Shown: positions 54,428 to 64,000 of the stretch, one piece after another
Layout: every line of letters starts with the position of its first letter
Numbering within the stretch: position 1 is the stretch's first letter
Assembly: GCF_000718785.1 (NCBI RefSeq)
Contig: NZ_JOCA01000023.1
Span: 1-64,000, forward strand
Length of the DNA stretch: 64,000 nt
DNA from: Streptomyces sp. NRRL WC-3626
GTDB lineage: Bacteria > Actinomycetota > Actinomycetes > Streptomycetales > Streptomycetaceae
Direction: 5' to 3'
Position numbers and translations under genes: made by a program
The notes under the pieces: generated by a model
The model's database searches: none
What the model was told of the DNA's origin: nothing
The model's input: only the letters and a program-made list of their open reading frames with translations

Positions 54428-56551
54428 ATGTCCTTACCGCAGAGATCCGGCCGCCAGGCAGGCGGTGCCACCGTCCGCACCGCCGCCGCCCTGGCCGCGG
54501 CGCTCACCCTGCTGTTCCCGCTGAACGCCGCCGGTGCCGCGTCGGCCGCCGAGCCCGACGTCCCCGCGGCCGACGCCGAGGTCCGGGTCAACACGCGGGC
54601 GTCGCTGGGCCGTATGTCCGACACGGCACGCGGCGTCAACACGGCCGTCTGGGACTCCCACATGAACGATCCCGTGGTCGCCGACCTGATGAAGGCGGCC
54701 GACGTCGGGGCGATGCGCTACCCGGGCGGTTCCTACGCGGACATCTACCACTGGGAGACCCACACCGCGCCCGGCGGCTACGTCGCCCCCGGTACCGGCT
54801 TCGACGCCTTCATGGGCACCGTCCGCGCCACCGGCGCCCAGCCGATCCTGATCGCCAACTACGGTTCCGGCACGCCCGAGGAGGCGGCCGGCTGGGTCCG
54901 GTACGCCAACGTCACCAAGGACTACGACGCCGAGTACTGGGAGATCGGCAACGAGATCTACGGCAACGGCCACTACGGCAGCGGCTGGGAGCACGACGAG
55001 CACGCGGACAAGAGCCCCCGGGAGTACGCCCGTCAGGTCCGCGCCTACGCCGAGGCGATGAAGGCCGTCGACCCGGCCGTGAAGATCGGAGCGGTCCTCA
55101 CCACGCCGGGCGAGTGGCCGGACGGCATCGTGGGCGAAGGCGATCCGGGCGACTGGAACCACACCGTGCTCTCCGAAGTCACCGACGTCATCGACTTCGT
55201 GAGCGTCCACTGGTACGCGGGCGGCGCCTACACCACCGCCGAGGACGCCATGGCCAGGCTGACCCGCCTCCCCGGCGAACTGCGGGAGGTACGCGACCAG
55301 TTGGACCGGTACGCCGGTGCCGACTCGCCGCGCATCGGCATCGCGCTCACCGAGATCAACACCAACACCGGCGGCGCCATGCTGACCGCCCGCCCCAACG
55401 GGCTGTTCGCCGCCGACGCCTTCATGACCGCCCTGGAGAACGGAGCCTTCACCGTCGACTGGTGGAACACCCACAACGGCGCGGGACAGATCACCACCGT
55501 CGACGGCGAGACCGACTACGGCGACATGGGGATGCTCTCCAGCGGCGTCTGTACCGGCGACGTCTGCGAGCCGGCGCCCAACACTCCGTTCCACCCGTAC
55601 TACGGCATGAAGATGACCGGTGAACTGGGCACCGCGGGGGACACGCTGGTCGCCGCCGAGTCCTCCGCGCAGGACGTCTCCGCACACGCCGTGCACCGTC
55701 GCGACGGCCGGCTGAGCGTCCTGCTCATCAACAAGGACCCGGACGCCGCCCGCACCGTCGACCTCGCCTACGACGGCTTCACCCCGTCCGCCGCGGCACC
55801 CGAGGCCGGCCGGTACGCGCGCGGCGACAGCGACATCACCGATGTCACCGACGGTACGGTGTCGGCCTCCCGGGTCACCGTGCCGCCGTACGGGATGCTC
55901 ACCGTCACCCTCACCCCCGAGCCCGGCACCGGCCCCGGCGCATCCGGCGCCGAGGCCCCGGGCACTCCGGTGCTGGAAGCGGTGACCGACACCACCGCCC
56001 GCCTCTCCTGGCCGGGCGCGGCGGGCGCCGCCCGCTATCTGGTCCACGAGCGCGACGGTGCCCACACCTACGTTGTGGGCGAGAGCACCGGCACCTCCGT
56101 GACCCTGCGCAACCTGCCCCCGGGCAGCACCCACACCGTCAACGTGCTGGCGGCCGACTCCGCGGGCCGGCTCTCCGCGCCGTCCACCCCGCTGACCTTC
56201 ACCACCGGCACCCCGCCGGACGCCCGCTGCGCGGTGACGTACCACCGCGACACGAGCTGGGGCAACGGCTTCGTGGCCACGGTCACCGTCCGGAACCTCT
56301 CGGACACCCCCGTCACCGGCTGGACCATGGACTGGGACTGGCCGACCGGGGGTCAGTCGGTGTCCTCCGGCTGGAACGCCGGATTCCACCAGACCGGCAA
56401 GCATGTCCGCGTGACCGCGCCCGACGGTGCCGGCCCGCTGGCCCCGGACGGCGGCTCCACGGCCTCGTTCGGCTTCGTCGGCGCCAACGACGGACCCAAC
56501 CCGGACCCGACGGTCTTCCGCCTCAACGGCGCGGTCTGCTCGGGCGGCTGA
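54428..56551 (+). CDS. Secreted glycoside hydrolase with FnIII and CBM2 domains
   Basis: The 707-residue protein has a signal peptide ending near AASAAEP. A TIM-barrel-type catalytic region (about 50-500) follows, with likely acid/base E176 in WEIGNEIYG and nucleophile E309 in LTEINTNTG, the two-Glu pattern of clan GH-A. After this come a fibronectin type III domain (about 520-600, APGTPVLEAVTDTTARLSWPG) and a C-terminal CBM2 (about 605-707: CAVTYHRDTSWGNGFVATVTVRN, then GWTMDWDW). It should bind cellulose and cleave plant polysaccharide; the exact family (GH44/51-like or an unclassified relative) is not certain. GAGGGAGGA precedes the ATG. The CebR operator upstream suggests induction by cello-oligosaccharides. 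A terminator follows. Confidence 0.85.
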   Translation: MSLPQRSGRQAGGATVRTAAALAAALTLLFPLNAAGAASAAEPDVPAADAEVRVNTRASLGRMSDTARGVNTAVWDSHMNDPVVADLMKAADVGAMRYPGGSYADIYHWETHTAPGGYVAPGTGFDAFMGTVRATGAQPILIANYGSGTPEEAAGWVRYANVTKDYDAEYWEIGNEIYGNGHYGSGWEHDEHADKSPREYARQVRAYAEAMKAVDPAVKIGAVLTTPGEWPDGIVGEGDPGDWNHTVLSEVTDVIDFVSVHWYAGGAYTTAEDAMARLTRLPGELREVRDQLDRYAGADSPRIGIALTEINTNTGGAMLTARPNGLFAADAFMTALENGAFTVDWWNTHNGAGQITTVDGETDYGDMGMLSSGVCTGDVCEPAPNTPFHPYYGMKMTGELGTAGDTLVAAESSAQDVSAHAVHRRDGRLSVLLINKDPDAARTVDLAYDGFTPSAAAPEAGRYARGDSDITDVTDGTVSASRVTVPPYGMLTVTLTPEPGTGPGASGAEAPGTPVLEAVTDTTARLSWPGAAGAARYLVHERDGAHTYVVGESTGTSVTLRNLPPGSTHTVNVLAADSAGRLSAPSTPLTFTTGTPPDARCAVTYHRDTSWGNGFVATVTVRNLSDTPVTGWTMDWDWPTGGQSVSSGWNAGFHQTGKHVRVTAPDGAGPLAPDGGSTASFGFVGANDGPNPDPTVFRLNGAVCSGG

Positions 56552-56569
56552 CACCGCGCAGTCGAGGAA

Positions 56570-56600
56570 GGGGGGCGGCCGGTACGACCGGCCGCCCCCC
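56570..56600. terminator. Hairpin terminator, 14-bp stem
   Basis: GGGGGGCGGCCGGT-ACG-ACCGGCCGCCCCCC is a perfect stem just after the hydrolase stop codon. The rest of 56552-56905 shows no supported gene. Confidence 0.88.
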
Positions 56601-56752
56601 CTCTGCATGGCGAGCAGCGCCACACCGCGCCGGGACCCGCCCCGAGGGACCGCAGACGCGATCAGGGCGGTCGCGGGCACTTCCCGCTCGGTGTCGTCGA
56701 CGGCTGCCCGGCGTGGCTGCCGCGCGGGGAACGCCGCGGCGCCCGGCTGTGA

Positions 56753-57055
<303 letters not shown>

Positions 57056-57109
57056 CCGGAAGCGGCCGCCGGCGGACGAGTGTCAGTGGCGGCCGCTAGC
57101 GTGCCTGTC

Positions 57110-57484
57110 ATGCCGGATGCAGAAGACGTACGACGGATCGCCCTGTCCCTGCCGGACAGCACGGAGAAGGTCGCCTGGAGCATGCCCACGTTCCGGGTCG
57201 CGGGGAAGATGTTCGCCACCCTGCCCGAGGACGAGACCTCCATCGCCGTGCGCTGCCCCAAGGAGGAGCGCGACGAACTGGCCCTCGCCGAACCGGAGAA
57301 GTTCTGGATCGCCGGCCACGAGGCACAGTTCGCCTGGGTCAGGGTCCGGCTCGCCGCCCTGGAGGACGAGGGCGAACTGCGCGACATCCTCGCCGACTCC
57401 TGGCGCCAGGCGGCCCCGGCCCGGCTCATCGAGGCGCACCCCCGGCTGGGGCTGCCGCCCGCCGGCCGGACGGCACCGGCCTGA
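57110..57484 (+). CDS. MmcQ/YjbR-family protein
   Basis: This 124-residue protein matches the YjbR/MmcQ group, which has a cyclophilin-like (CyaY-related) fold and unknown function. Typical segments are DVRRIALSLPDSTEKVAWSMPTFRVAGKMFATL and EPEKFWIAGHEAQFAWVRVRLAALEDEGELRDILADSWRQAAP. The ATG at 57110 is chosen because the first helix then begins properly; a GTG at 57080 is an alternative. Ribosome-site evidence is weak. Confidence 0.85.
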   Translation: MPDAEDVRRIALSLPDSTEKVAWSMPTFRVAGKMFATLPEDETSIAVRCPKEERDELALAEPEKFWIAGHEAQFAWVRVRLAALEDEGELRDILADSWRQAAPARLIEAHPRLGLPPAGRTAPA

Positions 57485-57595
57485 CGGCGGCCCGGGACGA
57501 GCCCCCGGCCGTAAACGCGTGCGCGATCACCGCCCGGAGTGCGGTATGGTTTCCGTGCGCGTTCAGCCGGGGGAATCCCCAGGTCAGACGGGCAA

Positions 57596-57669
<74 letters not shown>

Positions 57670-57883
57670 CTTGTGACATCGCAGGTCGGAGGCCGTACCG
57701 GGGACACCCGGGACGGCCTCTTCGTCATGTCTCCCGCGGGGCGAACCGGCCCCGCACACCGACCGCCATGGGTGAGTCGCCGGCGGATGTCCTTGATGTG
57801 ACACTTCGCCCTGTTTAGTCTTCGCCGGGTAGGCGCCGCCGCGGGGTTTCCCCGCGCCCGCGCCGCTGTCCCGGAAGCGAGGT

Positions 57884-59149
57884 GTGGAGCGCGTGGTGCG
57901 ACGGACGCGTGTGCTGGTCGCGCTGACCCTGCTGGCCTCCGCGCTCGCCGCCTGCGGTGGTGACGGGGACACCTCCCGGCCCACCCTGAACTGGTACAAC
58001 TTCCCCGACGACTCCGGTGCCCTGCAGCAGGCCGCCGACCGCTGCAGCCGGGCATCCGGCGGCCGCTACCGCATCAGCTACCAGAAACTGCCCCGCGCGG
58101 CCGACGGCCAGCGCCAGCAGATGGTGCGCAGGCTCGCCGCCGAGGACGACTCCCTCGACATCCTGGGCCTCGACGTCACCTGGGCCGCCGAGTTCGCCGA
58201 GGCCCGCTGGATCCGCGAGTGGACCGGCGAGGCGAAGCGGCGGGCCACCGAGGGCACCCTCCGCGTCCCCCTGCAGACGGCCACCTGGAAGGGCAGGCTG
58301 TACGCCGTCCCGTACAACACCAACACCCAGCTCCTGTGGTACCGCACGGATCTGGTGCCCACCCCGCCCGCCACCTGGGCCGAGATGATCGACATGTCCC
58401 GCGATCTCGCCCGGCGGGGAGAACCGCACTACGTGGAGATCCAGGGTGCCCAGTACGAGGGCCTCACCGTCTGGTTCAACTCGCTCATCAACAGCGCGGG
58501 CGGCACCATTCTCAACCCGAGCGCCACCGAGCCCTCCCTCGGCCCGCCCGCCGTACGGGCCGCCACGGTCATGCGGGAACTCGCGAACTCCCCGGCCGCC
58601 GACCCCTCCCTGCCCAACCAGATGGAGGACCAGAACCGACTCGCCATGGAGTCCGGCACGGCCGCCTTCGAGATCAACTACCCGTTCGTCTATCCGTCGA
58701 TGAAGGCGAACAACCCGGCGCTGTTCAAGAACTTCCGCTGGGCGCCGTACCCGCGCGTCGACGCCGGCCGTCCCGCCCGCCCCACCATCGGCGGCATCGA
58801 CCTCGCCGTGAGCGCCTACTCCCGCCACCCCGACCTCGCCTTCGAGGCCGCCCTGTGCCTGCGCGACCGGGAGAACCAGCTCACCGCCGCGCTCGACGGC
58901 GGACTCCCGCCCACCCTGCGCGCCCTCTACGACGAACCCGCCTTCAAGAAGGCGTACCCCTTCTCCCAGGAGGTGCTGGCCGCCCTGGAGTCCGCGAGCG
59001 TACGGCCGCTCACCCCCGCCTACCAGAACGTGTCGATCGCCGTCTCCCATGCCCTGTCCCCGCCCTCCGGAATCGATCCGAAGAGCGCGGTCGGCACCAT
59101 CCGGGAACAGATCGACCAGGCCCTGCGATCCGAGGGTGTGATCCCGTGA
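57884..59149 (+). CDS. Sugar ABC transporter solute-binding lipoprotein, LpqY-like
   Basis: The lipoprotein binds a sugar outside the membrane and passes it to the permeases encoded next. The N-terminus has a lipobox ending in LAAC, with C24 as the likely lipid-modified cysteine. The mature protein shows the extracellular solute-binding type 1 fold: [24 protein letters not shown] and [13 protein letters not shown] are typical. With the SugA/SugB/SugC-like genes that follow it resembles the mycobacterial trehalose importer LpqY-SugABC; another alpha-glucoside is also possible. The start is a GTG at 57884; others lie at 57893 and 57896. Its stop overlaps the next start (GTGA). Confidence 0.88.
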   Translation: MERVVRRTRVLVALTLLASALAACGGDGDTSRPTLNWYNFPDDSGALQQAADRCSRASGGRYRISYQKLPRAADGQRQQMVRRLAAEDDSLDILGLDVTWAAEFAEARWIREWTGEAKRRATEGTLRVPLQTATWKGRLYAVPYNTNTQLLWYRTDLVPTPPATWAEMIDMSRDLARRGEPHYVEIQGAQYEGLTVWFNSLINSAGGTILNPSATEPSLGPPAVRAATVMRELANSPAADPSLPNQMEDQNRLAMESGTAAFEINYPFVYPSMKANNPALFKNFRWAPYPRVDAGRPARPTIGGIDLAVSAYSRHPDLAFEAALCLRDRENQLTAALDGGLPPTLRALYDEPAFKKAYPFSQEVLAALESASVRPLTPAYQNVSIAVSHALSPPSGIDPKSAVGTIREQIDQALRSEGVIP

Positions 59150-60075
59150 GCACCATGGCGGAGCCTGCGAAGGCCAAATCGCGGAGCCGGAAGGAGATCT
59201 CCGCCGGCGCCCGGCAGGAACGCCGGCTCGGCTGGCTGCTGTGCGCACCCGCCGTCCTCGTCATGACCGCCGTGACCGCCTACCCCATCGGCTACGCGGT
59301 CTACCTCTCGCTGCAACGCTACGACCTGCGCTTCCCCGACCGGGCGGAGTTCGTGGGCCTGAGCAACTACGGGTCCGTACTGACCTCCCCGTTCTGGTGG
59401 GACGCCTTCTGGGTCACCGTGTTCCTCACCGCCGTGTCCGTGGCCATCGAACTCGTCCTCGGCATGGGCCTCGCCCTGGTGATGCACCGCACGCTCTTCG
59501 CCCGCGGCACCGTACGCACCGCGGTCCTCGTCCCGTACGGCATCGTCACCGTCGTCGCCGCCTTCTCCTGGCAGTACGCCTGGACACCCGAACTCGGCTA
59601 CCTCGCCGACCTGTTGCCCAGCGGCGACGCCCCGCTCACCGAGCAGTGGCCCGCGCTGTGGCTGATCGTCCTCGCCGAGGTGTGGAAGACCACCCCGTTC
59701 ATGGCGCTGCTCCTGCTCGCCGGCCTCGCCCTCGTCCCCGAGGAGACCCTGAAGGCGGCCATGGTCGACGGCGCCACCCCCTGGCAGCGGTTCACCAGGG
59801 TCATGCTGCCGCTGATGAAACCGGCCATCCTGGTCGCCCTCCTCTTCCGCACCCTCGACGCCTTCCGGATCTTCGACAACATCTACGTGCTCACCTCGGG
59901 CGCGCAGGGCACCGGCTCCCTGTCGATCCTCGGCTACGACAACCTGTTCACCGCGCTGAACCTGGGCATCGGGTCGGCGATCTCGGTCCTGATCTTCCTC
60001 TGTGTCGGGATCATCGCCTTCACCTTCGTCAGGCTGTTCGGCGCCGCGGCACCGGGCGCGGAGGTGAAGCGCTGA
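59146..60075 (+). CDS. Sugar ABC transporter permease, SugA-like
   Basis: This 309-residue membrane subunit has six helices. The loop [28 protein letters not shown] is the EAA motif that docks on the ATPase. [27 protein letters not shown] is the usual MalF-type opening helix. It overlaps the binding-protein gene (GTGA) and the SugB-like gene by one base (TGATG), so the three are translationally coupled. Confidence 0.92.
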   Translation: MSTMAEPAKAKSRSRKEISAGARQERRLGWLLCAPAVLVMTAVTAYPIGYAVYLSLQRYDLRFPDRAEFVGLSNYGSVLTSPFWWDAFWVTVFLTAVSVAIELVLGMGLALVMHRTLFARGTVRTAVLVPYGIVTVVAAFSWQYAWTPELGYLADLLPSGDAPLTEQWPALWLIVLAEVWKTTPFMALLLLAGLALVPEETLKAAMVDGATPWQRFTRVMLPLMKPAILVALLFRTLDAFRIFDNIYVLTSGAQGTGSLSILGYDNLFTALNLGIGSAISVLIFLCVGIIAFTFVRLFGAAAPGAEVKR

Positions 60076-60908
60076 TGGCCGCCGTCGGCAGGTCCCACGC
60101 CACCCGCTGGGGCGTCGTCAACGTCGTGGTGGTGCTGTACGCCCTGTTCCCGGTGTGGTGGATCGCCGCCCTGTCGTTCAAGGACCCCGGCACCCTCACC
60201 GACGGCAACTACATCCCCCGCGACTGGACCTGGGAGAACTACCGGGGCATCTTCGAGACCTCCGAGTTCACCCGCGCGCTGGTCAACTCGATCGGCATCG
60301 CCCTGATCGCCACCGTGATCGCGGTGGTCCTCGGCACCATGGCCGCCTACGCGGTGGCCCGGCTGAGGTTTCCCGGAAAGCGGCTCCTCATCGGCATGTC
60401 GCTGCTCATCGCCATGTTCCCGCCGATCTCCCTGGTGTCCCCGCTGTTCGAGATCGAGCGGATCATCGGGATCTTCGACACCTGGACCGGGCTGATCATC
60501 CCGTACATGACGTTCTCGCTGCCGCTGGCGATCTACACCCTGTCGGCGTTCTTCCGGGAGATCCCCTGGGACCTGGAGAAGGCCGCCAAGGTCGACGGGG
60601 CCACCCCGGCGCAGGCCTTCCGGCTGGTCATCGTGCCGCTGGCCGCGCCCGGCGTGTTCACCACCGCCATCCTCGTGTTCATCTTCTGCTGGAACGACTT
60701 CCTGTTCGCGATCTCGCTGACCTCCACCGAGTCCGCGCGCACGGTCCCCGCCGCGATCGCGTTCTTCACCGGCAGCTCGCAGTTCCAGCAGCCCACCGGG
60801 TCGATCGCCGCCGCGGCCGTGGTGATCACCGTCCCGATCATCATCTTCGTCCTGCTCTTCCAGCGGCGGATCGTCGCCGGACTGACCTCCGGGGCGGTCA
60901 AGGGATGA
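60075..60908 (+). CDS. Sugar ABC transporter permease, SugB-like
   Basis: The second permease (277 residues) is of the MalG type, with six helices. The EAA loop is [30 protein letters not shown]. The ending [16 protein letters not shown] is a well-known C-terminal signature of this family. It is translated in coupling with the SugA-like gene, and the ATPase gene follows 25 bases later. Confidence 0.93.
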   Translation: MAAVGRSHATRWGVVNVVVVLYALFPVWWIAALSFKDPGTLTDGNYIPRDWTWENYRGIFETSEFTRALVNSIGIALIATVIAVVLGTMAAYAVARLRFPGKRLLIGMSLLIAMFPPISLVSPLFEIERIIGIFDTWTGLIIPYMTFSLPLAIYTLSAFFREIPWDLEKAAKVDGATPAQAFRLVIVPLAAPGVFTTAILVFIFCWNDFLFAISLTSTESARTVPAAIAFFTGSSQFQQPTGSIAAAAVVITVPIIIFVLLFQRRIVAGLTSGAVKG

Positions 60909-60933
60909 GCCCGAAGGCAAGGAGGCGCCACCC

Positions 60934-62115
60934 ATGGCCGAGATCGTCCTAGAGGGAGTCACCAAGCGCTATCCCGACGGATCCCTCGCCGTACGGGACG
61001 TCGACCTCGACATCGCCGACGGCGAGTTCGTGATCCTGGTCGGACCCTCCGGCTGCGGCAAGTCCACCACCCTGAACATGATCGCCGGGCTGGAGGACAT
61101 CACCGAGGGCACCCTGCGCATCGGCGGCCGGGTCGTCAACGACCTCGCGCCCAAGGAGCGCGACGTCGCCATGGTGTTCCAGAGCTACGCCCTGTATCCG
61201 CACATGAGCGTGCGGGAGAACATGGGGTTCCCGCTGCGGCTGGCGAAGGTCGACAAGGCGGTCATCGACAGCAAGGTGGAGGAGGCCGCCCGGGTGCTCG
61301 ACCTCGGCGAGTTCCTGGACCGCAAGCCCGCCAACCTCTCCGGCGGCCAGCGCCAGCGGGTCGCCATGGGGCGGGCGATCGTCCGTGACCCCGAGGCGTT
61401 CCTCATGGACGAGCCGCTGTCCAACCTCGACGCCAAACTCCGGGTGCAGATGCGCACCCAGATCTCCCGGCTGCAACGCCGCCTGGGCACCACCACCGTG
61501 TACGTCACCCACGACCAGACCGAGGCGATGACCCTCGGGGACCGGGTCGTGGTGATGCGGCAGGGCCTGGTGCAGCAGGTCGGCAGCCCCGCCCAGCTCT
61601 ACGAGATGCCGCGCAACCTGTTCGTGGCCGGCTTCATCGGCTCACCGGCGATGAACTTCCTCCACGCCTCCCTGTCGGGCGGAGCCCTGCGCACCCCGCT
61701 CGGCGACCTGCCCCTCGACGACCGTACGATCCGGGCGCTCGAGGAGCGCGACGCGCCCCGCGAGGTCATCGTCGGGCTGCGACCCGAGGCCTTCGAGGAC
61801 GCGAGCCTGGCGCACGGGACCGGCGGCCCCGTCGTCACCGCCACCGTGGACGTGCTGGAGTCGCTCGGCTCCGACGCGTACGTCTACTTCAGCGCGGAGG
61901 GCGGCCCGGTGACGACGGCCGAACTGGAGGAACTCGCCACGGACTCCGGTGTACGCGACACCGGGGCCGGGGGCGGCCAGCAGATCGTGGCCCGGCTGAA
62001 CGCCGCCACCCGGGCCCGTGAGGGCGCGCCCGTCGAACTCCGGGTCGACATGGGCAAGGCCCATGTCTTCGACCCGTCGACCGGGAGCAACCTCACCCAC
62101 CCGGAGAAGCACTGA
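60934..62115 (+). CDS. Sugar ABC transporter ATPase, SugC/UgpC-like
   Basis: The ATPase has 393 residues. Walker A is GPSGCGKST at 37-45, the signature is LSGGQRQRVAMGRAIVRDP, Walker B is AFLMDEPLSNLDAKLR, and the switch His is in YVTHDQTEAM. The C-terminal part carries the TOBE/OB-type regulatory domain (AMNFLHASLSGG, VIVGLRPEAFE). Streptomyces often use one shared ATPase (MsiK) for many sugar importers; here the operon has its own. A hairpin begins at its stop codon. Confidence 0.93.
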   Translation: MAEIVLEGVTKRYPDGSLAVRDVDLDIADGEFVILVGPSGCGKSTTLNMIAGLEDITEGTLRIGGRVVNDLAPKERDVAMVFQSYALYPHMSVRENMGFPLRLAKVDKAVIDSKVEEAARVLDLGEFLDRKPANLSGGQRQRVAMGRAIVRDPEAFLMDEPLSNLDAKLRVQMRTQISRLQRRLGTTTVYVTHDQTEAMTLGDRVVVMRQGLVQQVGSPAQLYEMPRNLFVAGFIGSPAMNFLHASLSGGALRTPLGDLPLDDRTIRALEERDAPREVIVGLRPEAFEDASLAHGTGGPVVTATVDVLESLGSDAYVYFSAEGGPVTTAELEELATDSGVRDTGAGGGQQIVARLNAATRAREGAPVELRVDMGKAHVFDPSTGSNLTHPEKH

Positions 62116-62130
62116 GGGGCGGTCCCTCAG
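62112..62130. terminator. Compact bidirectional terminator containing both stop codons
   Basis: CTGAGGG-GCGGT-CCCTCAG forms a 7-bp stem. The TGA of the ABC ATPase lies in one arm and the TGA of the convergent Nudix-like gene in the other. Transcripts from both sides would end here. Confidence 0.7.
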
Positions 62131-62663
62131 ACCACACAGCCGGCGTGCGCCAGCGCCTGCTTCAGCAGCACTCCGTGACCGCCCGGCATCTCGCTCTGCA
62201 CCGCCTGCGACAAGGCCTCCCGCGGGCTGAACCACACCAGGTCGAGGGCGTCCTGCCGGGGCCGGCAGTCGCCCGTCACCGGCACGATGTACGCCAGCGA
62301 CACCGCGTGCTGACGCGGATCGTGGAACGGGGTGACGCCGTGCGTGGGGAAGTACTCCGCGACCGTGAACGGCTGCAGCGACGCCGGGACGCGGGGCAGC
62401 GCCACCGGGCCGAGGTCCTTCTCCAGATGGCGCAGCAGGGCGTCGCGGACCCGCTCGTGGTGCAGCACCCTGCCGGAGACCAGGGTCCGGCTGACCGTCC
62501 CGTCGGGCCCTATGCGCAGCAGCAGCCCGACGCTGGTGACTTCACCGCTGTCGTCGACACGCACGGGCACGGCCTCGACGTACAGGATCGGCATCTGGGC
62601 GCGTGCCATCTCCAGATCGTCGGAGGACAGCCAGCCCGGCGTGGTTTCGGTCATGTCAGACAT
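62127..62663 (-). CDS. Nudix-fold protein, DUF4916 type
   Basis: This 178-residue protein matches the DUF4916 group related to Nudix hydrolases. Typical segments are DDLEMARAQMPILYVEAVPV, GLLLRIGPDGTVSRTLVSGRVLHHERVRDALLRHLEKDLG, and DALDLVWFSPREAL. The classical GX5EX7REUXEEXGU box is not present in standard form, so catalysis is uncertain. Its stop lies in the shared terminator with the ABC operon. The next gene upstream (minus strand), a methyltransferase, ends 7 bases before its start, so the two genes probably form one transcript. Confidence 0.85.
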   Translation of the reverse strand: MSDMTETTPGWLSSDDLEMARAQMPILYVEAVPVRVDDSGEVTSVGLLLRIGPDGTVSRTLVSGRVLHHERVRDALLRHLEKDLGPVALPRVPASLQPFTVAEYFPTHGVTPFHDPRQHAVSLAYIVPVTGDCRPRQDALDLVWFSPREALSQAVQSEMPGGHGVLLKQALAHAGCVV

Positions 62664-62670
62664 TGCTTGA

Positions 62671-63495
62671 TCATACTTTCAGCGTGCAGGGCTTCACGGC
62701 CACCGCGCCGTACTGCGGCACCGCGGGGGCGTCGGACGTGGCATGCCAGCGCGAGCAGGACACCAGACCGGGCTCGATCAGATCGAGACCGTCGAAGAAG
62801 GCGGTGACGTCCGCGGCGCTGCGGGCGGTGATCGGGGGAGTGGCGTTGGCGTTCCAGAACTCCATGGCCGGGACCTGCAGTTCGCCGCCGACCTCGGTGT
62901 CGAACGTGGGGTGGGTGAGCACCAGGAAGCTGCCCGGGGGCACCTTCGCCATGATGCTGCGGACTATCTCCCGCGCCTTGGCGGTGTCGAGCACGAAGTT
63001 CAGGATGCCCAGCATCATCACCGCGATGGGCCGGGTGACGTCCAGGGTGCCGGCGGCGCGCTCCAGGATGGCGTCCGGGTCGTGCACATCGGCGTCGATG
63101 TAGGCGGTGGCGCCCTCGCGCGTGCCCGTGAGCAGGGTGCGGGCGTGGACGAGCACGATCGGGTCGTTGTCCACGTACACGATCCGTGAGTCCGGCGCGA
63201 TCCGCTGCGCGATCTCATGGGTGTTGTCCGCCGTCGGCAGGCCGGTGCCGATGTCGAGGAACTGCCGCACACCGCGCTCACCGGCCAGATACGTCACCGC
63301 CCGGCCCAGGAAGTCCCGGTCGGCGCGGGCGATGTCCCGGATGACGGGGTTGATCGAGGCGACGTGCTCGCCGACCCGCTGGTCGACCTCGTAGTTGTCC
63401 TTGCCGCCGATCCAGTAGTTCCACACGCGCGCGTTGTGCGCCACACCGGTGTTGACTCTGGCCGAGCCGCTCGGCGGGGTGTGGCTCTCACTCAC
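62671..63495 (-). CDS. S-adenosyl methyltransferase (DUF574 family)
   Basis: This 274-residue protein belongs to a large actinobacterial family (S-adenosyl methyltransferase, formerly DUF574). Diagnostic segments are NTGVAHNARVWNYWIGGKDNYEVDQRVGE, QFLDIGTGLPTADNTHEIAQ (SAM-binding) and RIVYVDNDPIVLVHARTLL. The biological substrate is unknown. GGGAGAG precedes the GTG at 63495. It probably forms an operon with the Nudix-like gene. Confidence 0.92.
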   Translation of the reverse strand: MSESHTPPSGSARVNTGVAHNARVWNYWIGGKDNYEVDQRVGEHVASINPVIRDIARADRDFLGRAVTYLAGERGVRQFLDIGTGLPTADNTHEIAQRIAPDSRIVYVDNDPIVLVHARTLLTGTREGATAYIDADVHDPDAILERAAGTLDVTRPIAVMMLGILNFVLDTAKAREIVRSIMAKVPPGSFLVLTHPTFDTEVGGELQVPAMEFWNANATPPITARSAADVTAFFDGLDLIEPGLVSCSRWHATSDAPAVPQYGAVAVKPCTLKV

Positions 63496-63612
63496 GGTCT
63501 CTCCCTCTCCCTCGCCCGTGGCGGCCGTAGCGGGCCACCGACGGCCATTGTGCCCCGCGGTGATCACGTTGTCCCGCGAATGAGGGAGGGGGAAACCCGT
63601 GTTGACGGCTGG

Positions 63613-64000
63613 TCACCGGGCACCGGCGTGCTCCAGCGAGTCCTCGGCCACGTCCTTGTCGATCGCCGCACGGACCAACGCGGCCGCGAGGACCGCCGGT
63701 TCGGTACGTCCCGCGAGGCCGAGGAGCCGCTCCCGGTCCTCGGGCAGGTCGAGCCGCCGCGCGCCCTGGAGGGCCTTGGCGTCCAGCTCGGGCGCCGCCT
63801 CCGGCCAGACACGCTGGACCTCGCGCAGGAAGATGTCGGCACCGGCCGGTCCCATGCCGGGGAACTCCCGCAGCAGGCGCCGCAGTTCACCCACGTCGCC
63901 ATGCGCCTCCTCGCGGAGCCTGCGCAGATCACCGCCCCAGCGTTCGGCCAGCAGCCGGGCGCCGTCGCCCAGTTGTGTGGCGCTGCGCTCGTCGTAGCGG
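63613..64000 (-). CDS. HhH-type DNA-repair endonuclease-like protein, 5' end cut by window
   Basis: The frame is open through the right edge, so only about the last 129 residues are visible. They include RYDERSATQLGDGA, RRLLREFPGMGPAGADIFLREVQRVWPEAAP, a helix-hairpin-helix (FPGMGPAGA) as in endonuclease III-type enzymes, and LDAKALQGARRLDLP. The fragment resembles the HhH-GPD-type proteins of Streptomyces. The catalytic Lys/Asp and a possible iron-sulfur cluster cannot be judged from this piece. An internal ATG at 63894 is not the real start. Confidence 0.7.
   Translation of the reverse strand, partial: RYDERSATQLGDGARLLAERWGGDLRRLREEAHGDVGELRRLLREFPGMGPAGADIFLREVQRVWPEAAPELDAKALQGARRLDLPEDRERLLGLAGRTEPAVLAAALVRAAIDKDVAEDSLEHAGAR

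Overview
The window is high-GC, gene-dense actinobacterial chromosome. It has many GTG starts, GTGA/ATGA stop-start overlaps, purine-rich ribosome sites, and families typical of Streptomyces (SHOCT protein, DUF6643 protein, anti-sigma-type ATPase, Rv1733c-like membrane protein, F420-dependent oxidoreductase, S-adenosyl methyltransferase with the NYWIGGKDN motif). A Streptomyces or very close relative is the best reading. No phage structural module, CRISPR array or polyketide/peptide assembly line was seen.

Layout. 1-2000: a TnpB-family RuvC nuclease gene lacking a recognisable zinc ribbon, with what looks like the tail of an interrupted gene. 2.3-15 kb: housekeeping and accessory genes. These are a PAP2 phosphatase, a secreted His-rich copper-type protein behind two CsoR-like operators, a GH15 hydrolase, an RlmG-like methyltransferase divergent from alkB, a ROK regulator with a dehydrogenase and an F420 enzyme, SHOCT and anti-sigma-type proteins, a cysteine-synthase-like PLP enzyme, and a DeoR regulator. 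15.3-25.8 kb: a large membrane protein with a C-terminal lipase-like domain, convergent with a parallel beta-helix/AAA+ fusion, then Rv1733c-like, DUF6643, TerD, glycosyltransferase and Asp/Glu racemase genes. 26-32.5 kb: apolipoprotein N-acyltransferase, a Nudix enzyme, and a probable 3-hydroxybutyrate utilisation set (SDR dehydrogenase, PucR regulator, MHS transporter).

32.8-40.7 kb is a Kdp potassium-uptake operon: an extra 27-residue membrane peptide, then kdpF, A, B, C, a clearly broken kdpE, and an intact kdpD. 41.1-43.2 kb holds two cell-wall hydrolase genes that share a peptidoglycan-binding module, placed at opposite ends, and lack signal peptides.

43.5-50.7 kb is the most interesting accessory locus. 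A tight operon encodes a macro-domain protein, a protein with a ParS/MbcA-like C-terminus, a RES-domain NAD+ phosphorylase and a CHAT-domain protease. It converges on a caspase-family protease 18 bases away. RES enzymes release ADP-ribose-1''-phosphate and macro domains are known to bind or hydrolyse that compound, so the set suggests a linked NAD+-depletion/protease conflict system.

50.8-64 kb: a proline-rich membrane protein, a DHA2-type efflux pump, a secreted glycoside hydrolase-FnIII-CBM2 protein behind a perfect CebR-type operator, a YjbR-like protein, tRNA-Pro(GGG), a complete LpqY-SugABC-like sugar ABC importer, a Nudix-like protein, a methyltransferase, and the 3' part of a HhH-type DNA-repair endonuclease gene cut by the window edge.
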